From Bacteroidota bacterium (GTDB taxonomy: Bacteria; Bacteroidota; Bacteroidia; Chitinophagales; Chitinophagaceae): a stretch of 64,000 nucleotides of DNA. This document shows, in pieces, positions 54,239 through 64,000 of this stretch. The DNA is taken from contig CANFOM010000011.1 of the NCBI GenBank assembly GCA_947448725.1, positions 1 to 64,000 on the forward strand, in the 5' to 3' direction. The notes under the pieces were generated by a model, which saw only the letters and a program-made list of their open reading frames with translations, was not told the DNA's origin and ran no database searches. Position numbers and translations under genes: made by a program. Positions within the stretch are counted from its first letter, which is position 1. Each line of letters opens with the position of its first letter.

Positions 54239-54267
54239 AGCCTCTATTTGAATAAATATAACACTTT

Positions 54268-55260
54268 TTAGTAAGCCCATTTAATCCAAGTCGCGCCCCA
54301 GGTAAATCCACCTCCAAATGCGGCTAAAATTAAATTGTCTCCTTTTTTTAATTTTGATTCCCAATCCCATAAACAAAGTGGAATAGTTGCGGCAGTGGTA
54401 TTACCATATTTTTCAATATTAATCATTACTTTCTCTTTGGATAAACCCATTCTATTGGCAGTGGCATCAATAATTCTCAAGTTGGCTTGATGCGGTACTA
54501 GCCAGGCAATATCATCGCCAGTTAAATGATGTTTTTCCATGAGTTCGGCACTTACATCTGCCATTCCTTTTACAGCAAATTTAAAAACAGGCTGCCCATC
54601 TTGAAATGCATAATGTTCTTTAGCCAATACAGTTTCCATACTCGCTGGTTTTAAACTTCCACCAGCTTTAATATGCAAATAGGGTGCGCCACTTCCATCA
54701 CTTTTTAAAATAGAATCTTGTACACCCAATCCATCTGTAGTAGGTTCTACTAAAACAGCACCAGCGCCATCTCCAAATAAAATACAAGTAGCCCTATCGG
54801 TATAGTCAATAATAGAACTCATCTTATCAACTCCAACTACTATTATTTTTTTATACCTGCCCGATTCAATAAAAGCAGTAGCCGTTGTTAATGCAAATAA
54901 AAATCCACTGCAAGCGGCACCTAAATCAAATCCAAAAGCGTTTTTAGCACCAATTTTATCTCCAATTAAATTAGCGGTAGAGGGGAATATCATATCTGGT
55001 GTAACCGTTGCGCAAATAATACAATCTATACTTAAGGGGTCTAATTTCTTTTTTCGAATGATTTCTTCAATGGCTTTTACGGCCATGTCGGAACTTGCTT
55101 TTCCGGGTTCTTTTAAAATACTACGCTCCGAAATGCCTGTCCTACTTTTAATCCATTCGTCGTTGGTATCCACCATTTTTTCAAGGTCAAAATTGGTTAA
55201 TTTGGTTGCAGGAACATATCCTCCAACAGCGGTTATGGCGGCATTAAAAGTGGGCTTCAT
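54268..55260 (-). CDS. fabH: 3-oxoacyl-[acyl-carrier-protein] synthase III FabH
   Basis: Condenses an acyl-CoA starter with malonyl-ACP and so begins fatty-acid synthesis. The 330 residues show the catalytic triad in context: Cys in [11 protein letters not shown], His in VPHQANLRI and Asn in [11 protein letters not shown]. The start [15 protein letters not shown] is typical. It leads the minus-strand run with the PLP enzyme (29-base gap) and the GNAT. Many Bacteroidota have more than one FabH, so a branched-chain starter specificity is possible but not visible. Confidence 0.95.
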   Translation of the reverse strand: MKPTFNAAITAVGGYVPATKLTNFDLEKMVDTNDEWIKSRTGISERSILKEPGKASSDMAVKAIEEIIRKKKLDPLSIDCIICATVTPDMIFPSTANLIGDKIGAKNAFGFDLGAACSGFLFALTTATAFIESGRYKKIIVVGVDKMSSIIDYTDRATCILFGDGAGAVLVEPTTDGLGVQDSILKSDGSGAPYLHIKAGGSLKPASMETVLAKEHYAFQDGQPVFKFAVKGMADVSAELMEKHHLTGDDIAWLVPHQANLRIIDATANRMGLSKEKVMINIEKYGNTTAATIPLCLWDWESKLKKGDNLILAAFGGGFTWGATWIKWAY

Positions 55261-55344
55261 TAGTGATCATTTATTTTGACCTACAAATATCTGAAAATTT
55301 GGCTAAGAAATGGGCCAAATGGCCATTTTTCGTTCCTTATGTGC

Positions 55345-55352
55345 TAAATTTG
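55345..55352 (+). promoter_or_regulatory. Candidate -7 promoter box of ruvA
   Basis: TAAATTTG fits TAnnTTTG and ends eight bases before the ruvA ATG at 55361; no TTG stands 19 bases upstream. The transcript would have a very short leader and would also cover sprA. Confidence 0.45.
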
Positions 55353-55360
55353 AACACATT

Positions 55361-55957
55361 ATGATAGCATTTCTACAAGGTAATTTTGTGCAATTAACTC
55401 CCGCTAAACTTATTGTTGATGTGGGGGGTGTTGGCTATGAGGTAAATATTAGTTTAAATACCTATGAATCCATCTCTAAAAAAGAGAAGGGGTTGCTGCA
55501 TACTTATTTGCATATCACCGAAAATTCACAAGTGCTTTTTGGCTTTTTTGATCAGCAGGAGAAGGAATTGTTTTTGCAATTAATTAGTGTTTCGGGCGTT
55601 GGAGCAAGTACCGCTCGAATGATGTTGTCAGGAATGCAACCTGAGGAAATTATTAGAGCCATTGTGCAAGGGGATGCAAGACAATTAGAACAAATCAAAG
55701 GCATTGGGAAAAAATCGGCGGAAAGATTGGTGCTTGAACTAAGAGATAAGCTTTCTAAAATAAATATAAATAATAACCCGACTGGTGGTTTTGCTTTGTC
55801 TACTAAAAATACTCCCCATCAAGACGCCATCCAGGCATTGATTTCTTTAGGCATTCAAAAAGCAGTTGCTGAAAAAGCAGTGGATAAAACAATTCAATCA
55901 GAGGGGGCTGCCATTAATTTAGAAACCTTAATCAAGGCAGCGCTAAAAAACTGCTAA
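55361..55957 (+). CDS. ruvA: Holliday junction branch-migration protein RuvA
   Basis: A 198-residue protein that binds four-way junctions as a tetramer and loads the RuvB motor. The N-terminal OB-fold begins MIAFLQGNFVQ. Two helix-hairpin-helix motifs follow (LISVSGVGASTARMML and IKGIGKKSAERLVLEL), and the C-terminal RuvB-contact domain starts about 150. The ATG at 55361 matches the family start; the in-frame codon at 55310 would add unrelated residues. sprA begins 27 bases after its stop, a pairing I recall as common in this phylum. Confidence 0.96.
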   Translation: MIAFLQGNFVQLTPAKLIVDVGGVGYEVNISLNTYESISKKEKGLLHTYLHITENSQVLFGFFDQQEKELFLQLISVSGVGASTARMMLSGMQPEEIIRAIVQGDARQLEQIKGIGKKSAERLVLELRDKLSKININNNPTGGFALSTKNTPHQDAIQALISLGIQKAVAEKAVDKTIQSEGAAINLETLIKAALKNC

Positions 55958-55984
55958 TTTTTTAAAACACAATTTTAATCAGTT

Positions 55985-58900
55985 TTGAAAATAGTTCAAA
56001 CGGTTTTACTGTCTTGTTTTTTACTTCTTGTTGGGAGTGATTTAACAGCGCAAGTGAAAGCCGGTTTGAAAGTTCCTTTTGGTGACAGCTTAATTAATAA
56101 AGGGAAAGATACAATCAAGAAAAAAATTCTAAAAGATTCTGTTCATTTTCCCATTCGAGATAAACGCGGCGATTTTTTATCAGAGCCAAGCAAAAATCCT
56201 TTTGAATTGCATGACACTAGCGTTTTAAAAAGAAGAGTGGAGTATAACCCTGCCGCTAAAAGTTATTATATTACCGAGATGGTGGCAGGAAAGCCACAAC
56301 GTATACCCGCTACTTTATCTTTTGATGAGTTTTGGAAATTAAAAACGAAGAAAGATGAGGATGCTTATTTTATGCAAAGGGCTAATTCCTTAGGAACTTT
56401 AAATCGGAAAATGACCCGACCTAAAGCAAAAGTATACGATAGTTATTTTGATAGATTGTTTGGAAAAACAGGCTCTGATTTAAAAGTGGATATTAGACCT
56501 GTAGGGGAAATAAATATTAAAGCAGGCTATCAGGGTCAAAACGTGGCCAATCCTACTTTACCCGAAGCGGCCCGAAAAAATGGAGGCTTTGACTTTGATG
56601 CCAACACTAATTTTAGCATGAATGCAAGTATTGGCGACAAATTAAAAATCCCTATTAATTTAAACTCCTTATCCAACCTGGGTTTTGACAATCAGATAAA
56701 ATTAAATTATAGAGGAAAAAAAGATGAAATTATAAAGTCGATAGACGCTGGTAACATTAATTATATTTCAAGAAGTACACTTATTCCAAGTACTCAAAAT
56801 TTATTTGGTGTTAAAACTCAATTGCAATTTGGCAGGTTATTTGTTACGGCAGCAATTGCCAATCAAAAATCGCAACGACAATCCATGAATTTACAGGGTG
56901 GCACTAGTACCCAACATTTTCAAAAAAGATTAGACGATTATGAGGAAAATAGGCACTTCTTATTGGCGCAATATTTTAGAAATAATTATAATAAAGCGAT
57001 GAGTAACCTGCCTGTTGTTAATTCACAAGCGCAGATTAAAAAAATTGAAGTATGGGTGACCAATCGTAATGGGCAAACCACCAATGCAAGAGATATTGTG
57101 GGCTTGGCAGATTTGGGGGAATCCAGACCCAGTAAAAAAAGTTTAGAAACCAATGCGGGTAATCCTTACCCCGATAATGGTGCTAATAGTTTGTATCCTT
57201 CCATTATCAATAACCCAAAATCACGAAATCCATCCGATGTTTCTAATGTATTAACCATGCAAGGTTTAAGGTCTTCGGAAGATTATGAGCGAACTTTTGC
57301 GCGTAAATTAACTGAGAACGAATATTTTTTCAATCCGCAAATTGGATTTTTATCTTTAAACATTCCACTGCAGCCAGACGAAGTATTGGCAGTGGCTTTC
57401 CAATATACATACAATGGAAGGGTGTATCAAGTGGGAGAATTTTCTGATAACATTGCGCTTAATCCCAATAATGGAGTACAACAAATCATGTTTTTAAAAT
57501 TATTAAAAGCCACTACGCAAAGAACCGATTTGCCTATTTGGGATTTGATGATGAAAAACGTTTACTCCTTGGATTTATTTGGAACTATTCAACCAACCGA
57601 TTTTCAATTGAATGTATTGTATGAAGATCCTAGCTTAGGTCAAAAGAGATATTTGCCAGTGGCTGATAAGGCTGTTGAAGGTAAAGCGTTAATAAAAATC
57701 TTACAATTAGATCGACTAAACAATCGAAATGATCCACAACCGGATGGAGTATTTGACTATGTAGAAGGCTTTACGGTATTGTCTAAAATGGGCAGGATTG
57801 TATTTCCATTATTAGAACCTTTTGGCGATGACTTAAAAGAAATCGCATTTAAGAATTTATTTCAAAAGGACAGTGCCACAGCTAAAAAATATTTATTTCC
57901 GCAATTGTATCGAAATATAAAATCGGAAGCGCAAACTTATACTAACTTAAATAGGTTTGTAATGGAAGGTCAAGTAAAAGGCGCTGGGGGTGGTTCTGAA
58001 ATTAGTTTAAATGCATTTAATGTACCACAGGGTTCGGTAAGTGTTAGAGCGGGTGGACAAATTCTAAAAGAAGGTGTAGATTATATGGTGGATTATGGTT
58101 CGGGTACAGTTAGAATTATTAATCCAGGCATATTAAGTTCCAATATTCCAGTGAATGTTTCTTTTGAAAATAATTTGGGATTTGGTTTTCAAGAAAGAGG
58201 ATTTAGAGCATTGCGCTTAGATTATATGGCGAGTAAAAATTTTAATATAGGTTTTTCAACAGAAAGATTAAGTGAGCGTCCCTTTTTTACTAAGACAAAT
58301 TTTGGATCCGATCCTATTAAAAATGCGATGTACGGGCTAGATTTTAATTACAGAGGAGAATTGCCCAGTGTAACCCGAGCTTTAAATAAACTACCTTTTT
58401 ATAAAACCAAAGCCAAATCGTATATCACCGCTTATGGGGAAGCAGCTTATTTACAACCAGGGCATGCGCAACAAATTGGTAAGGGGGGCAGTGGCTTAGT
58501 TTATTTAGATGATTTTGAATCCACCAGAACCAATATTGATTTACGTTTTCCATTTACTTCTTGGGCATTGGCATCTACTCCTTACAGAGATGTTCATGAT
58601 AAGATTTTAACTACTTATGATGAAGCTAGTTTAGCGGATTCCATAGATTACAATAAGCGAAGAGCCCGTATTGCTTGGTATACTATTGAGCCTACTTTGC
58701 AGGATAGAAATAGTTCCAACAATCCTTTGAGTTCCAATTTAGCAGCGTTAAGTGATCCTAGAGTGCGTCAGGTTTTTACCAATGAACTGTTTCCTAATAA
58801 GACTACCAATATTACCGATGTGCAGTTACCTACTTTTGATTTAACTTATTTTCCTAAGGATAGGGGCCCTTATAATTATAATTTCAAAGATTTAAATAGT

Positions 58901-61900
58901 AAAGGACAATTTGGAAATCCTGCAGAGAAGTGGGGAGGTATTATGCGTGCATTAGATCAAACCGATTTTGAAACCAATGTGATTGAGTATGTTGAATTTT
59001 GGGTGCAAAACCCATTTATAAAATCACCGGCCACTAGTGGGCAACTGGTTTTAAACTTAGGAAATGTAAGTGAAGATATTTTAAAAGATGGCAGACGTTT
59101 TTATGAAAATGGAATGCCCACACCTAATATCCCGGCTTCGGTAGATAGCTCTACTTGGGGAAGAGTGCCTACCAATCCCATTCAAGTAACCAATGCTTTT
59201 AGTAATAATCCGGATGACAGAAAATTTCAGGATATAGGATTTGATGGATTAGATGATGCAGGGGAGCGATTGCAAAGAAAAGAGGTAATTGATCAGATTT
59301 CAAATCCATTGGTGAAGCAACAATTTTTTAATGATCCCAGTGCTGATAATTATAAATGGTATAGAGACGATTCGTATACGGCTACCAATGGAGGTATATT
59401 AGATAGGTACAAATATTTTAATAACCCACAAGGGAATTCTCCAGTGGCTGGTACAAGTGTATTTAGCAGTGCGGCTACCATGCTGCCAGACAATGAAGAT
59501 TTAAATAGAGATAATACACTTAACGAATCTGAATCTTATTGGGAATATGTTATAGATTTAAAAAAAGGGAATTTAGGGGTTGGATCTAATTATATTACAG
59601 ATACAAAACAAGTGCCGGTAACTTATGCAGATGGCACACAGCATTCAGAGGATTGGTATTTATTTAGAATTCCCATTCGTGATCCCAAGAAAAAATCCAT
59701 AGGGGGTATTTCCGATTTTAGATCTATTCGATTTATTAGAATGTATATGACTGGCTTTGAGGATTCGATTACTATGCGATTTGCAAAATTAGATTTAGTG
59801 CGCAATCAATGGAGACAATATGCCAATGAAATTGATGGCTCGGGTAATTATAAAACAGTTGCTTCGGATAATACTACAGTTAACACTTTAGCAGTAAGTA
59901 TTGAACAAAATGGAAGCAGACAACCTGTTAACTATGTAATTCCTCCAGGTATTGAGCGCGTGCAACTATTGAGTAATAATGGAGTAAACTTATTACAAAA
60001 TGAACAAGCATTAAGTGTTCAATTAAATAATTTGCAAAAAGGCAAATCACCAAGAGGGGTATTTAAAACGATGAACATTGACATCCGTAAGTATGGCAAT
60101 TTATCTTTGTTTTTACATGCCGAAAGTCAAATTCCTACGACTTTTTCTAGCAAAGGCGATATCACTGCGGTGATAAGAATGGGTCAGGACTTTCAAAATA
60201 ACTTTTATGAGATAAGAATACCCTTAAAAGTAACTCCAGCAGGAAATTATAGTATTGCGCAATCAGATATAGTATGGCCAGCAGAAAATAGTTTGAATCT
60301 AAGTTTAAATGATTTAGTAAATCTTAAATTAGAAAGAGATAAACAGCATTTCACTTATACTTCAAAATTTCCAATGGAAATAAAGTCTGGAACCAATGCG
60401 GGCCAAACTTATTCCGTGATGGGAAATCCTAACTTAGGTGAAATTAGAGGCATTTTAATTGCATTTGAAAATACTTCCGCACACAATAGTATCAATGCAG
60501 AGGTTTGGGTAAATGAATTAAGATTATCCGATATGGATGAAAGTGGTTCTTATGCAGCATTGGGTAGAATGGATATGATTTTGGCAGACTTAGGAAATAT
60601 ATCTCTCTCCATGAATAAGCGTACGGCGGGCTTTGGTACGATAGAGCAGAGTATGAATCAAAGGTCTAAAACAGGGGTTACTCAATTTGATATTGCTACC
60701 AATATTGATGCTGGTAAATTACTGCCTAAACAAGTTAAAATTTCTATTCCTGTTTATGCAAGTTTGAATAAATCCATCGAAAATCCAGAGTACGATCCAT
60801 TTAATAAAGATATCAAGTATGACAATGAGGTTAGTGCCTTACAGGGACATCAAAGAGATTCTGTGGTGAATCTTTCCACCAATCAGTCTACCATTAAAAC
60901 CTTAAATTTTACGAACGTTAGGGTATTGCCAAAAGGTAAGCCAACCCTTTTAAGTATTAGTAATTTTGATCTGAGTTATTCTTATTCGCAGTTATTGCAA
61001 ACCAGCCCTGTGATTGATCAAAATAAAATGACCAAACAAAGAGGGGCCATTGGCTATACTTTTAACAATCAAGTAAAAGGTTTTGAGCCCTTTAAGAAAT
61101 TAATAAAAACCAATTGGGCATGGCTTACTTGGTTAAAGGATATCAATTTTAATCCCGCGCCAAGTTTAATTAGTTATAGAACGGTGTTGGATAGACAATA
61201 CGGAGAATATACGCCAAGAATTATTAATTCTTCGGATAGGACTATTGATAAAGTGGAAACCACTTATGATAAATATTTTACGAAGAGTCAGTTATTTAAT
61301 ATGCGATGGCCTTTTACTAGATCATTGAATATGGATTTTAATGCCAATATGAATTCGAGAATTGATGAAGCTGATGGGCCCAATGGCACGCTATCTTCCA
61401 AAGATTTATTAACAAAGATGATGCCTGTAATTAATAGTGGTAGAAATACTTTATACAGTCAAAAGGCCATGCTGAGATATGATATACCTACAACAAAATT
61501 ACCTTTGACCAATTGGATCTTAGCCAATGTGAATGCAGCTACTAGCTATAATTGGATTGGAGCTAGCAGGCTGGCCGTTCAACTAGGTAATACAATAGAA
61601 AACACATTAGCCTATCAAGCCACTGCACAGTTTAATTTTACTTCTCTGTATAAAAAATCAAAATACTTAAATGCAGCAATAAGTGAAGAAAGAGTAGAAG
61701 CCAAACAAGCCATCACCAATCCCTTAGCCACCAAAATATTGATGACCAAGGCAGAGGCATTAGCAGGAAAAATTGGAAAGGCAAGAGACTCCACTTTGAA
61801 AAAATGGCGTGAAGCGAGAAGGCAGGAACGTATTGCGCAAAGAGTATTAAAAGCCAATGAACCAATCATTGTTCCTGGCGGTGTAAAAACAATTGCCAGT

Positions 61901-63322
61901 TTTTTAACTATGTTAAAAACAGCCAATGCTGATTATACGGAAAGCTTTAATAGTCGATTGCCAGGATATGAAGGTAATGTTGAATTTTTAAATGAAACAG
62001 GAACAGGGCTTTCTCCCACTATTGATTATATGTTTTTAGGTAGGCAGCCAGATGCTAACTGGTTGGATAAGCTAAACAGTTCAAGCAAAATTAATAGCAA
62101 TCCAAATTTTAATATGATGTTTAGGCAAAGCTTTGATCAAAAATTTTCATTTAGAATGATGGTAGAGCCAGTAAAATCTTTAATTATTGATGTGGTGGTC
62201 AATAAATCTTTTAGCAAGGAGTATTCAGAACTATTTAAAGACACAAGTATAAATTCGATAGGCGACAAATATACACCTACCCATAATAATCCATTATCCG
62301 CAGGGGGTTTTACTATTAGTTATATGGCTTTAAATACTTTTTTTTCAACCCATAATCCTAATGTAATTTCTACTCAGTTTAAAGCATTTGAAAGTTACCG
62401 ACAACTAATTTCTTTACGAGTGGCTGCGAATAATAACTATTGGAATACCATTGCTAATAAAGCAAAAACGCCAGATGGTTATGCGCTTGGCTATAGTAAA
62501 TACGCCCAAGACGTTTTAATTCCTGCATTTATTGCTGCCTATACGGGGCAGGATCCAAAAAAAGTTTCACTATTAAATCAAACCAATTCCAGCATAAGAT
62601 CCAATCCATTTTCTGGAATGTTGCCAAAGCCCAATTGGACCATTTTATACAATGGACTGGCCAAAACCAAACTACTATCAGATATATTTTCAAATATTAC
62701 TTTAACGCATGGATACAATAGTAATTTATCCATGAATGGATTTACCAGTTCTTTGATGTATGCAGATACGGGCCGAAGAAATGCACCTTCTTTTTTAGAC
62801 ACTGTTAGTAAGAATTACATTCCTTATTTTTTAGTACCTAATATCACGATTAGTGAAAGAATGGAACCATTAATTGGAATTAATTTAACGACGGTTACAC
62901 AATGGTCCCTACGTTTTGAATACAAAAAAAGCAGAATACTATCCTTAAGCTTAATAGACTATCAATTAAGTGAAAATAATAGTACGGAATTTGTATTTGG
63001 AACAGCCTATCGAAAAAAGGGATTAAAACTTCCATTTACCATTCCTGGATTGAATAACAATAAATTGAATAACGATTTAACCTTTAGATTTGATATGTCT
63101 ATTAGAGATGTATACAATAGCAATAGCCGATTGGATCAAAAAGAAGCCTATGGTACAGGCGGCCAAAAAGAAGTGACCATTCAACCTTCTATTGATTATG
63201 TTTTAAATAGCAAAATCAATTTAAAATTCTTCTTTGATCAAAGAAGAACCACTCCATATATTTCCTCTTCACCACCCATTACCAATACTAGGGCAGGGGT
63301 GAATATTAGAATTGCTTTATAG
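55985..63322 (+). CDS. sprA: Type IX secretion outer-membrane translocon SprA (Sov)
   Basis: A 2445-residue protein of the size of SprA/Sov, the giant 36-strand barrel through which type IX cargo crosses the outer membrane. The TTG start at 55985 gives a proper signal peptide (KIVQTVLLSCFLLLVGS, ending DLTAQ); no nearby ATG does. Long beta-strand-rich stretches run throughout. A conserved segment SGLVYLDDFESTRTNIDLRF lies near 840, with WVNELRLSDMDESGSYA near 1510. The end AGVNIRIAL is barrel-like. PorV, PorU and GldJ of the same system lie about 50 kb away in this window. The gene is probably cotranscribed with ruvA. Confidence 0.96.
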   Translation: MKIVQTVLLSCFLLLVGSDLTAQVKAGLKVPFGDSLINKGKDTIKKKILKDSVHFPIRDKRGDFLSEPSKNPFELHDTSVLKRRVEYNPAAKSYYITEMVAGKPQRIPATLSFDEFWKLKTKKDEDAYFMQRANSLGTLNRKMTRPKAKVYDSYFDRLFGKTGSDLKVDIRPVGEINIKAGYQGQNVANPTLPEAARKNGGFDFDANTNFSMNASIGDKLKIPINLNSLSNLGFDNQIKLNYRGKKDEIIKSIDAGNINYISRSTLIPSTQNLFGVKTQLQFGRLFVTAAIANQKSQRQSMNLQGGTSTQHFQKRLDDYEENRHFLLAQYFRNNYNKAMSNLPVVNSQAQIKKIEVWVTNRNGQTTNARDIVGLADLGESRPSKKSLETNAGNPYPDNGANSLYPSIINNPKSRNPSDVSNVLTMQGLRSSEDYERTFARKLTENEYFFNPQIGFLSLNIPLQPDEVLAVAFQYTYNGRVYQVGEFSDNIALNPNNGVQQIMFLKLLKATTQRTDLPIWDLMMKNVYSLDLFGTIQPTDFQLNVLYEDPSLGQKRYLPVADKAVEGKALIKILQLDRLNNRNDPQPDGVFDYVEGFTVLSKMGRIVFPLLEPFGDDLKEIAFKNLFQKDSATAKKYLFPQLYRNIKSEAQTYTNLNRFVMEGQVKGAGGGSEISLNAFNVPQGSVSVRAGGQILKEGVDYMVDYGSGTVRIINPGILSSNIPVNVSFENNLGFGFQERGFRALRLDYMASKNFNIGFSTERLSERPFFTKTNFGSDPIKNAMYGLDFNYRGELPSVTRALNKLPFYKTKAKSYITAYGEAAYLQPGHAQQIGKGGSGLVYLDDFESTRTNIDLRFPFTSWALASTPYRDVHDKILTTYDEASLADSIDYNKRRARIAWYTIEPTLQDRNSSNNPLSSNLAALSDPRVRQVFTNELFPNKTTNITDVQLPTFDLTYFPKDRGPYNYNFKDLNSKGQFGNPAEKWGGIMRALDQTDFETNVIEYVEFWVQNPFIKSPATSGQLVLNLGNVSEDILKDGRRFYENGMPTPNIPASVDSSTWGRVPTNPIQVTNAFSNNPDDRKFQDIGFDGLDDAGERLQRKEVIDQISNPLVKQQFFNDPSADNYKWYRDDSYTATNGGILDRYKYFNNPQGNSPVAGTSVFSSAATMLPDNEDLNRDNTLNESESYWEYVIDLKKGNLGVGSNYITDTKQVPVTYADGTQHSEDWYLFRIPIRDPKKKSIGGISDFRSIRFIRMYMTGFEDSITMRFAKLDLVRNQWRQYANEIDGSGNYKTVASDNTTVNTLAVSIEQNGSRQPVNYVIPPGIERVQLLSNNGVNLLQNEQALSVQLNNLQKGKSPRGVFKTMNIDIRKYGNLSLFLHAESQIPTTFSSKGDITAVIRMGQDFQNNFYEIRIPLKVTPAGNYSIAQSDIVWPAENSLNLSLNDLVNLKLERDKQHFTYTSKFPMEIKSGTNAGQTYSVMGNPNLGEIRGILIAFENTSAHNSINAEVWVNELRLSDMDESGSYAALGRMDMILADLGNISLSMNKRTAGFGTIEQSMNQRSKTGVTQFDIATNIDAGKLLPKQVKISIPVYASLNKSIENPEYDPFNKDIKYDNEVSALQGHQRDSVVNLSTNQSTIKTLNFTNVRVLPKGKPTLLSISNFDLSYSYSQLLQTSPVIDQNKMTKQRGAIGYTFNNQVKGFEPFKKLIKTNWAWLTWLKDINFNPAPSLISYRTVLDRQYGEYTPRIINSSDRTIDKVETTYDKYFTKSQLFNMRWPFTRSLNMDFNANMNSRIDEADGPNGTLSSKDLLTKMMPVINSGRNTLYSQKAMLRYDIPTTKLPLTNWILANVNAATSYNWIGASRLAVQLGNTIENTLAYQATAQFNFTSLYKKSKYLNAAISEERVEAKQAITNPLATKILMTKAEALAGKIGKARDSTLKKWREARRQERIAQRVLKANEPIIVPGGVKTIASFLTMLKTANADYTESFNSRLPGYEGNVEFLNETGTGLSPTIDYMFLGRQPDANWLDKLNSSSKINSNPNFNMMFRQSFDQKFSFRMMVEPVKSLIIDVVVNKSFSKEYSELFKDTSINSIGDKYTPTHNNPLSAGGFTISYMALNTFFSTHNPNVISTQFKAFESYRQLISLRVAANNNYWNTIANKAKTPDGYALGYSKYAQDVLIPAFIAAYTGQDPKKVSLLNQTNSSIRSNPFSGMLPKPNWTILYNGLAKTKLLSDIFSNITLTHGYNSNLSMNGFTSSLMYADTGRRNAPSFLDTVSKNYIPYFLVPNITISERMEPLIGINLTTVTQWSLRFEYKKSRILSLSLIDYQLSENNSTEFVFGTAYRKKGLKLPFTIPGLNNNKLNNDLTFRFDMSIRDVYNSNSRLDQKEAYGTGGQKEVTIQPSIDYVLNSKINLKFFFDQRRTTPYISSSPPITNTRAGVNIRIAL

Positions 63323-63335
63323 TTTTTAAAAAGTC

Positions 63336-64000
63336 CTATACTTTTTTAAAAGCCCATTTAATGAGTATTTTCCAAGTTACTTTTTTCCCATACAATAAAA
63401 TGCCTGTTCGGTAAATGCGTCCACTCAACCATGTAGTAAAAATAAATCCTGCAATTAAGGTGAGCATACTTAAAGCCAATTCCCAATAACTCACTGCACT
63501 AGGTACGCCATAGGCAACACGCGCCATCATTACCATAGGGGAACTAAAAGGAATAATACTTGCCCAAAAAGCAATTGGTGTGTTTGGGTTTTGGGTAACC
63601 ATATTGGTAATCAAATAAGATAGTATTAAAGGCATGGTGATAGGAAACATTAAACTTTGTGCATCCTGTGGATCTTCGTTGACCGTGCTTCCCACAGCAG
63701 CAAATAATGCAGCATAAAATAAATAACCACCAATAAAATAAAATATAAAACAACCAATAATTAATGGCCAGTTAGCAGTAGAAATAGTGTGTTGAAAATT
63801 ATAAATCTTTACAGCCGATTCGCTGGCTTGCATCATACCGCCTGCCATTTGTCCATTACTTTGTTGTAAGCTGGCCACTTGGTGTTGCACATCGGCCGGC
63901 AAAAATCCGGCAGCAGCGCTGGTCAAGCTAATGATTAAAACAATCCATAATAAAAATTGGGTTAAGCCCACTGCACCGATTCCTATAATTTTCCCCATCA
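63336..64000 (-). CDS. ABC-2 type transporter permease (C-terminal part, cut by window edge)
   Basis: About 220 residues of a polytopic protein whose 5' part lies beyond the window. Four or five hydrophobic segments are visible (about 7-28, 76-105, 117-138, 141-160 and 170-190). A periplasmic loop rich in Gln lies between the first two, and the C-terminus is basic. The pattern IIPFSSPMVMMARVAYGVPS followed by a final membrane pair is that of NatB-like ABC-2 permeases (about 430 residues). An ATPase gene would be expected upstream, outside the window. The ATG at 63998 may be internal. Confidence 0.8.
   Translation of the reverse strand, partial: MGKIIGIGAVGLTQFLLWIVLIISLTSAAAGFLPADVQHQVASLQQSNGQMAGGMMQASESAVKIYNFQHTISTANWPLIIGCFIFYFIGGYLFYAALFAAVGSTVNEDPQDAQSLMFPITMPLILSYLITNMVTQNPNTPIAFWASIIPFSSPMVMMARVAYGVPSAVSYWELALSMLTLIAGFIFTTWLSGRIYRTGILLYGKKVTWKILIKWAFKKV

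Overview
This window is a stretch of core chromosome from a low-GC member of the Bacteroidota, most likely of the Chitinophagaceae/Sphingobacteriia type. The phylum assignment rests on several things seen together. Type IX secretion and gliding genes (gldJ, porU, porV, sprA) are present. The division/cell-wall cluster has the phylum's gene order. FtsZ and MraY have phylum-style extensions. Promoters match TTG-N19-TAnnTTTG, and there is little Shine-Dalgarno signal. The family-level assignment is an inference. No phage, insertion sequence, integrase, CRISPR array or rRNA gene was seen, and no gene-free stretch exceeds 300 bases.

Layout: (1) 1-3861, minus strand: a gldJ-ispF-murF-DUF983 operon followed by tRNA-Ser(GGA) and a terminator. 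(2) 3976-11246, plus: porU and porV, then dut, a DUF4292 lipoprotein and an EnvC-like coiled-coil protein with a degenerate LytM domain. (3) 11292-13565: glycerol kinase and glycerol facilitator. (4) 13605-15380: atpD and a very short atpC behind a canonical promoter, closed by a terminator. (5) 15496-18155: a histidine kinase without a visible partner, convergent with an enlarged queA. (6) 18409-35118: the dcw cluster mraZ-rsmH-ftsL-ftsI-murE-mraY-murD-ftsW-murG-murC-ftsQ-ftsA-ftsZ, headed by a four-repeat MraZ-type operator and closed by a terminator. (7) 35224-45320: mixed housekeeping genes: epimerase, FadN-like beta-oxidation enzyme, gatC, two ABC ATPases, cobalamin adenosyltransferase, a DUF2795 protein, SemiSWEET, fabI, recN and a zinc-ribbon protein. 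Four perfect stem-loops lie in tandem at 41381-41578. (8) 45360-51519: Nif3, photolyase, a HigBA-type toxin-antitoxin pair, mqnD-mqnB of the futalosine menaquinone route, two 6-pyruvoyltetrahydropterin-synthase-like paralogues and folE. (9) 51603-64000: fabD, a GNAT, a PLP trans-sulfuration enzyme, fabH, ruvA, the giant sprA and a cut-off ABC-2 permease.

Together the genes cover peptidoglycan precursor synthesis (murC, D, E, F, G and mraY, with a meso-diaminopimelate-type MurE), septum assembly (FtsL, I, W, Q, A, Z and an EnvC-like amidase activator), protein export through the type IX system (SprA translocon, PorV shuttle, PorU sortase, GldJ), type II fatty-acid synthesis (FabD, H, I) and pterin/queuosine chemistry (FolE, PTPS/QueD-like proteins, QueA).

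I found no convincing multi-gene system of unknown type. The best leads are regulatory or architectural: the MraZ operator, the four-hairpin array, a 712-residue FtsZ with a roughly 330-residue acidic linker, a GldJ without a lipobox cysteine, the tandem PTPS-like paralogues, and several promoter boxes placed so close to the start codon that the transcripts are probably leaderless.
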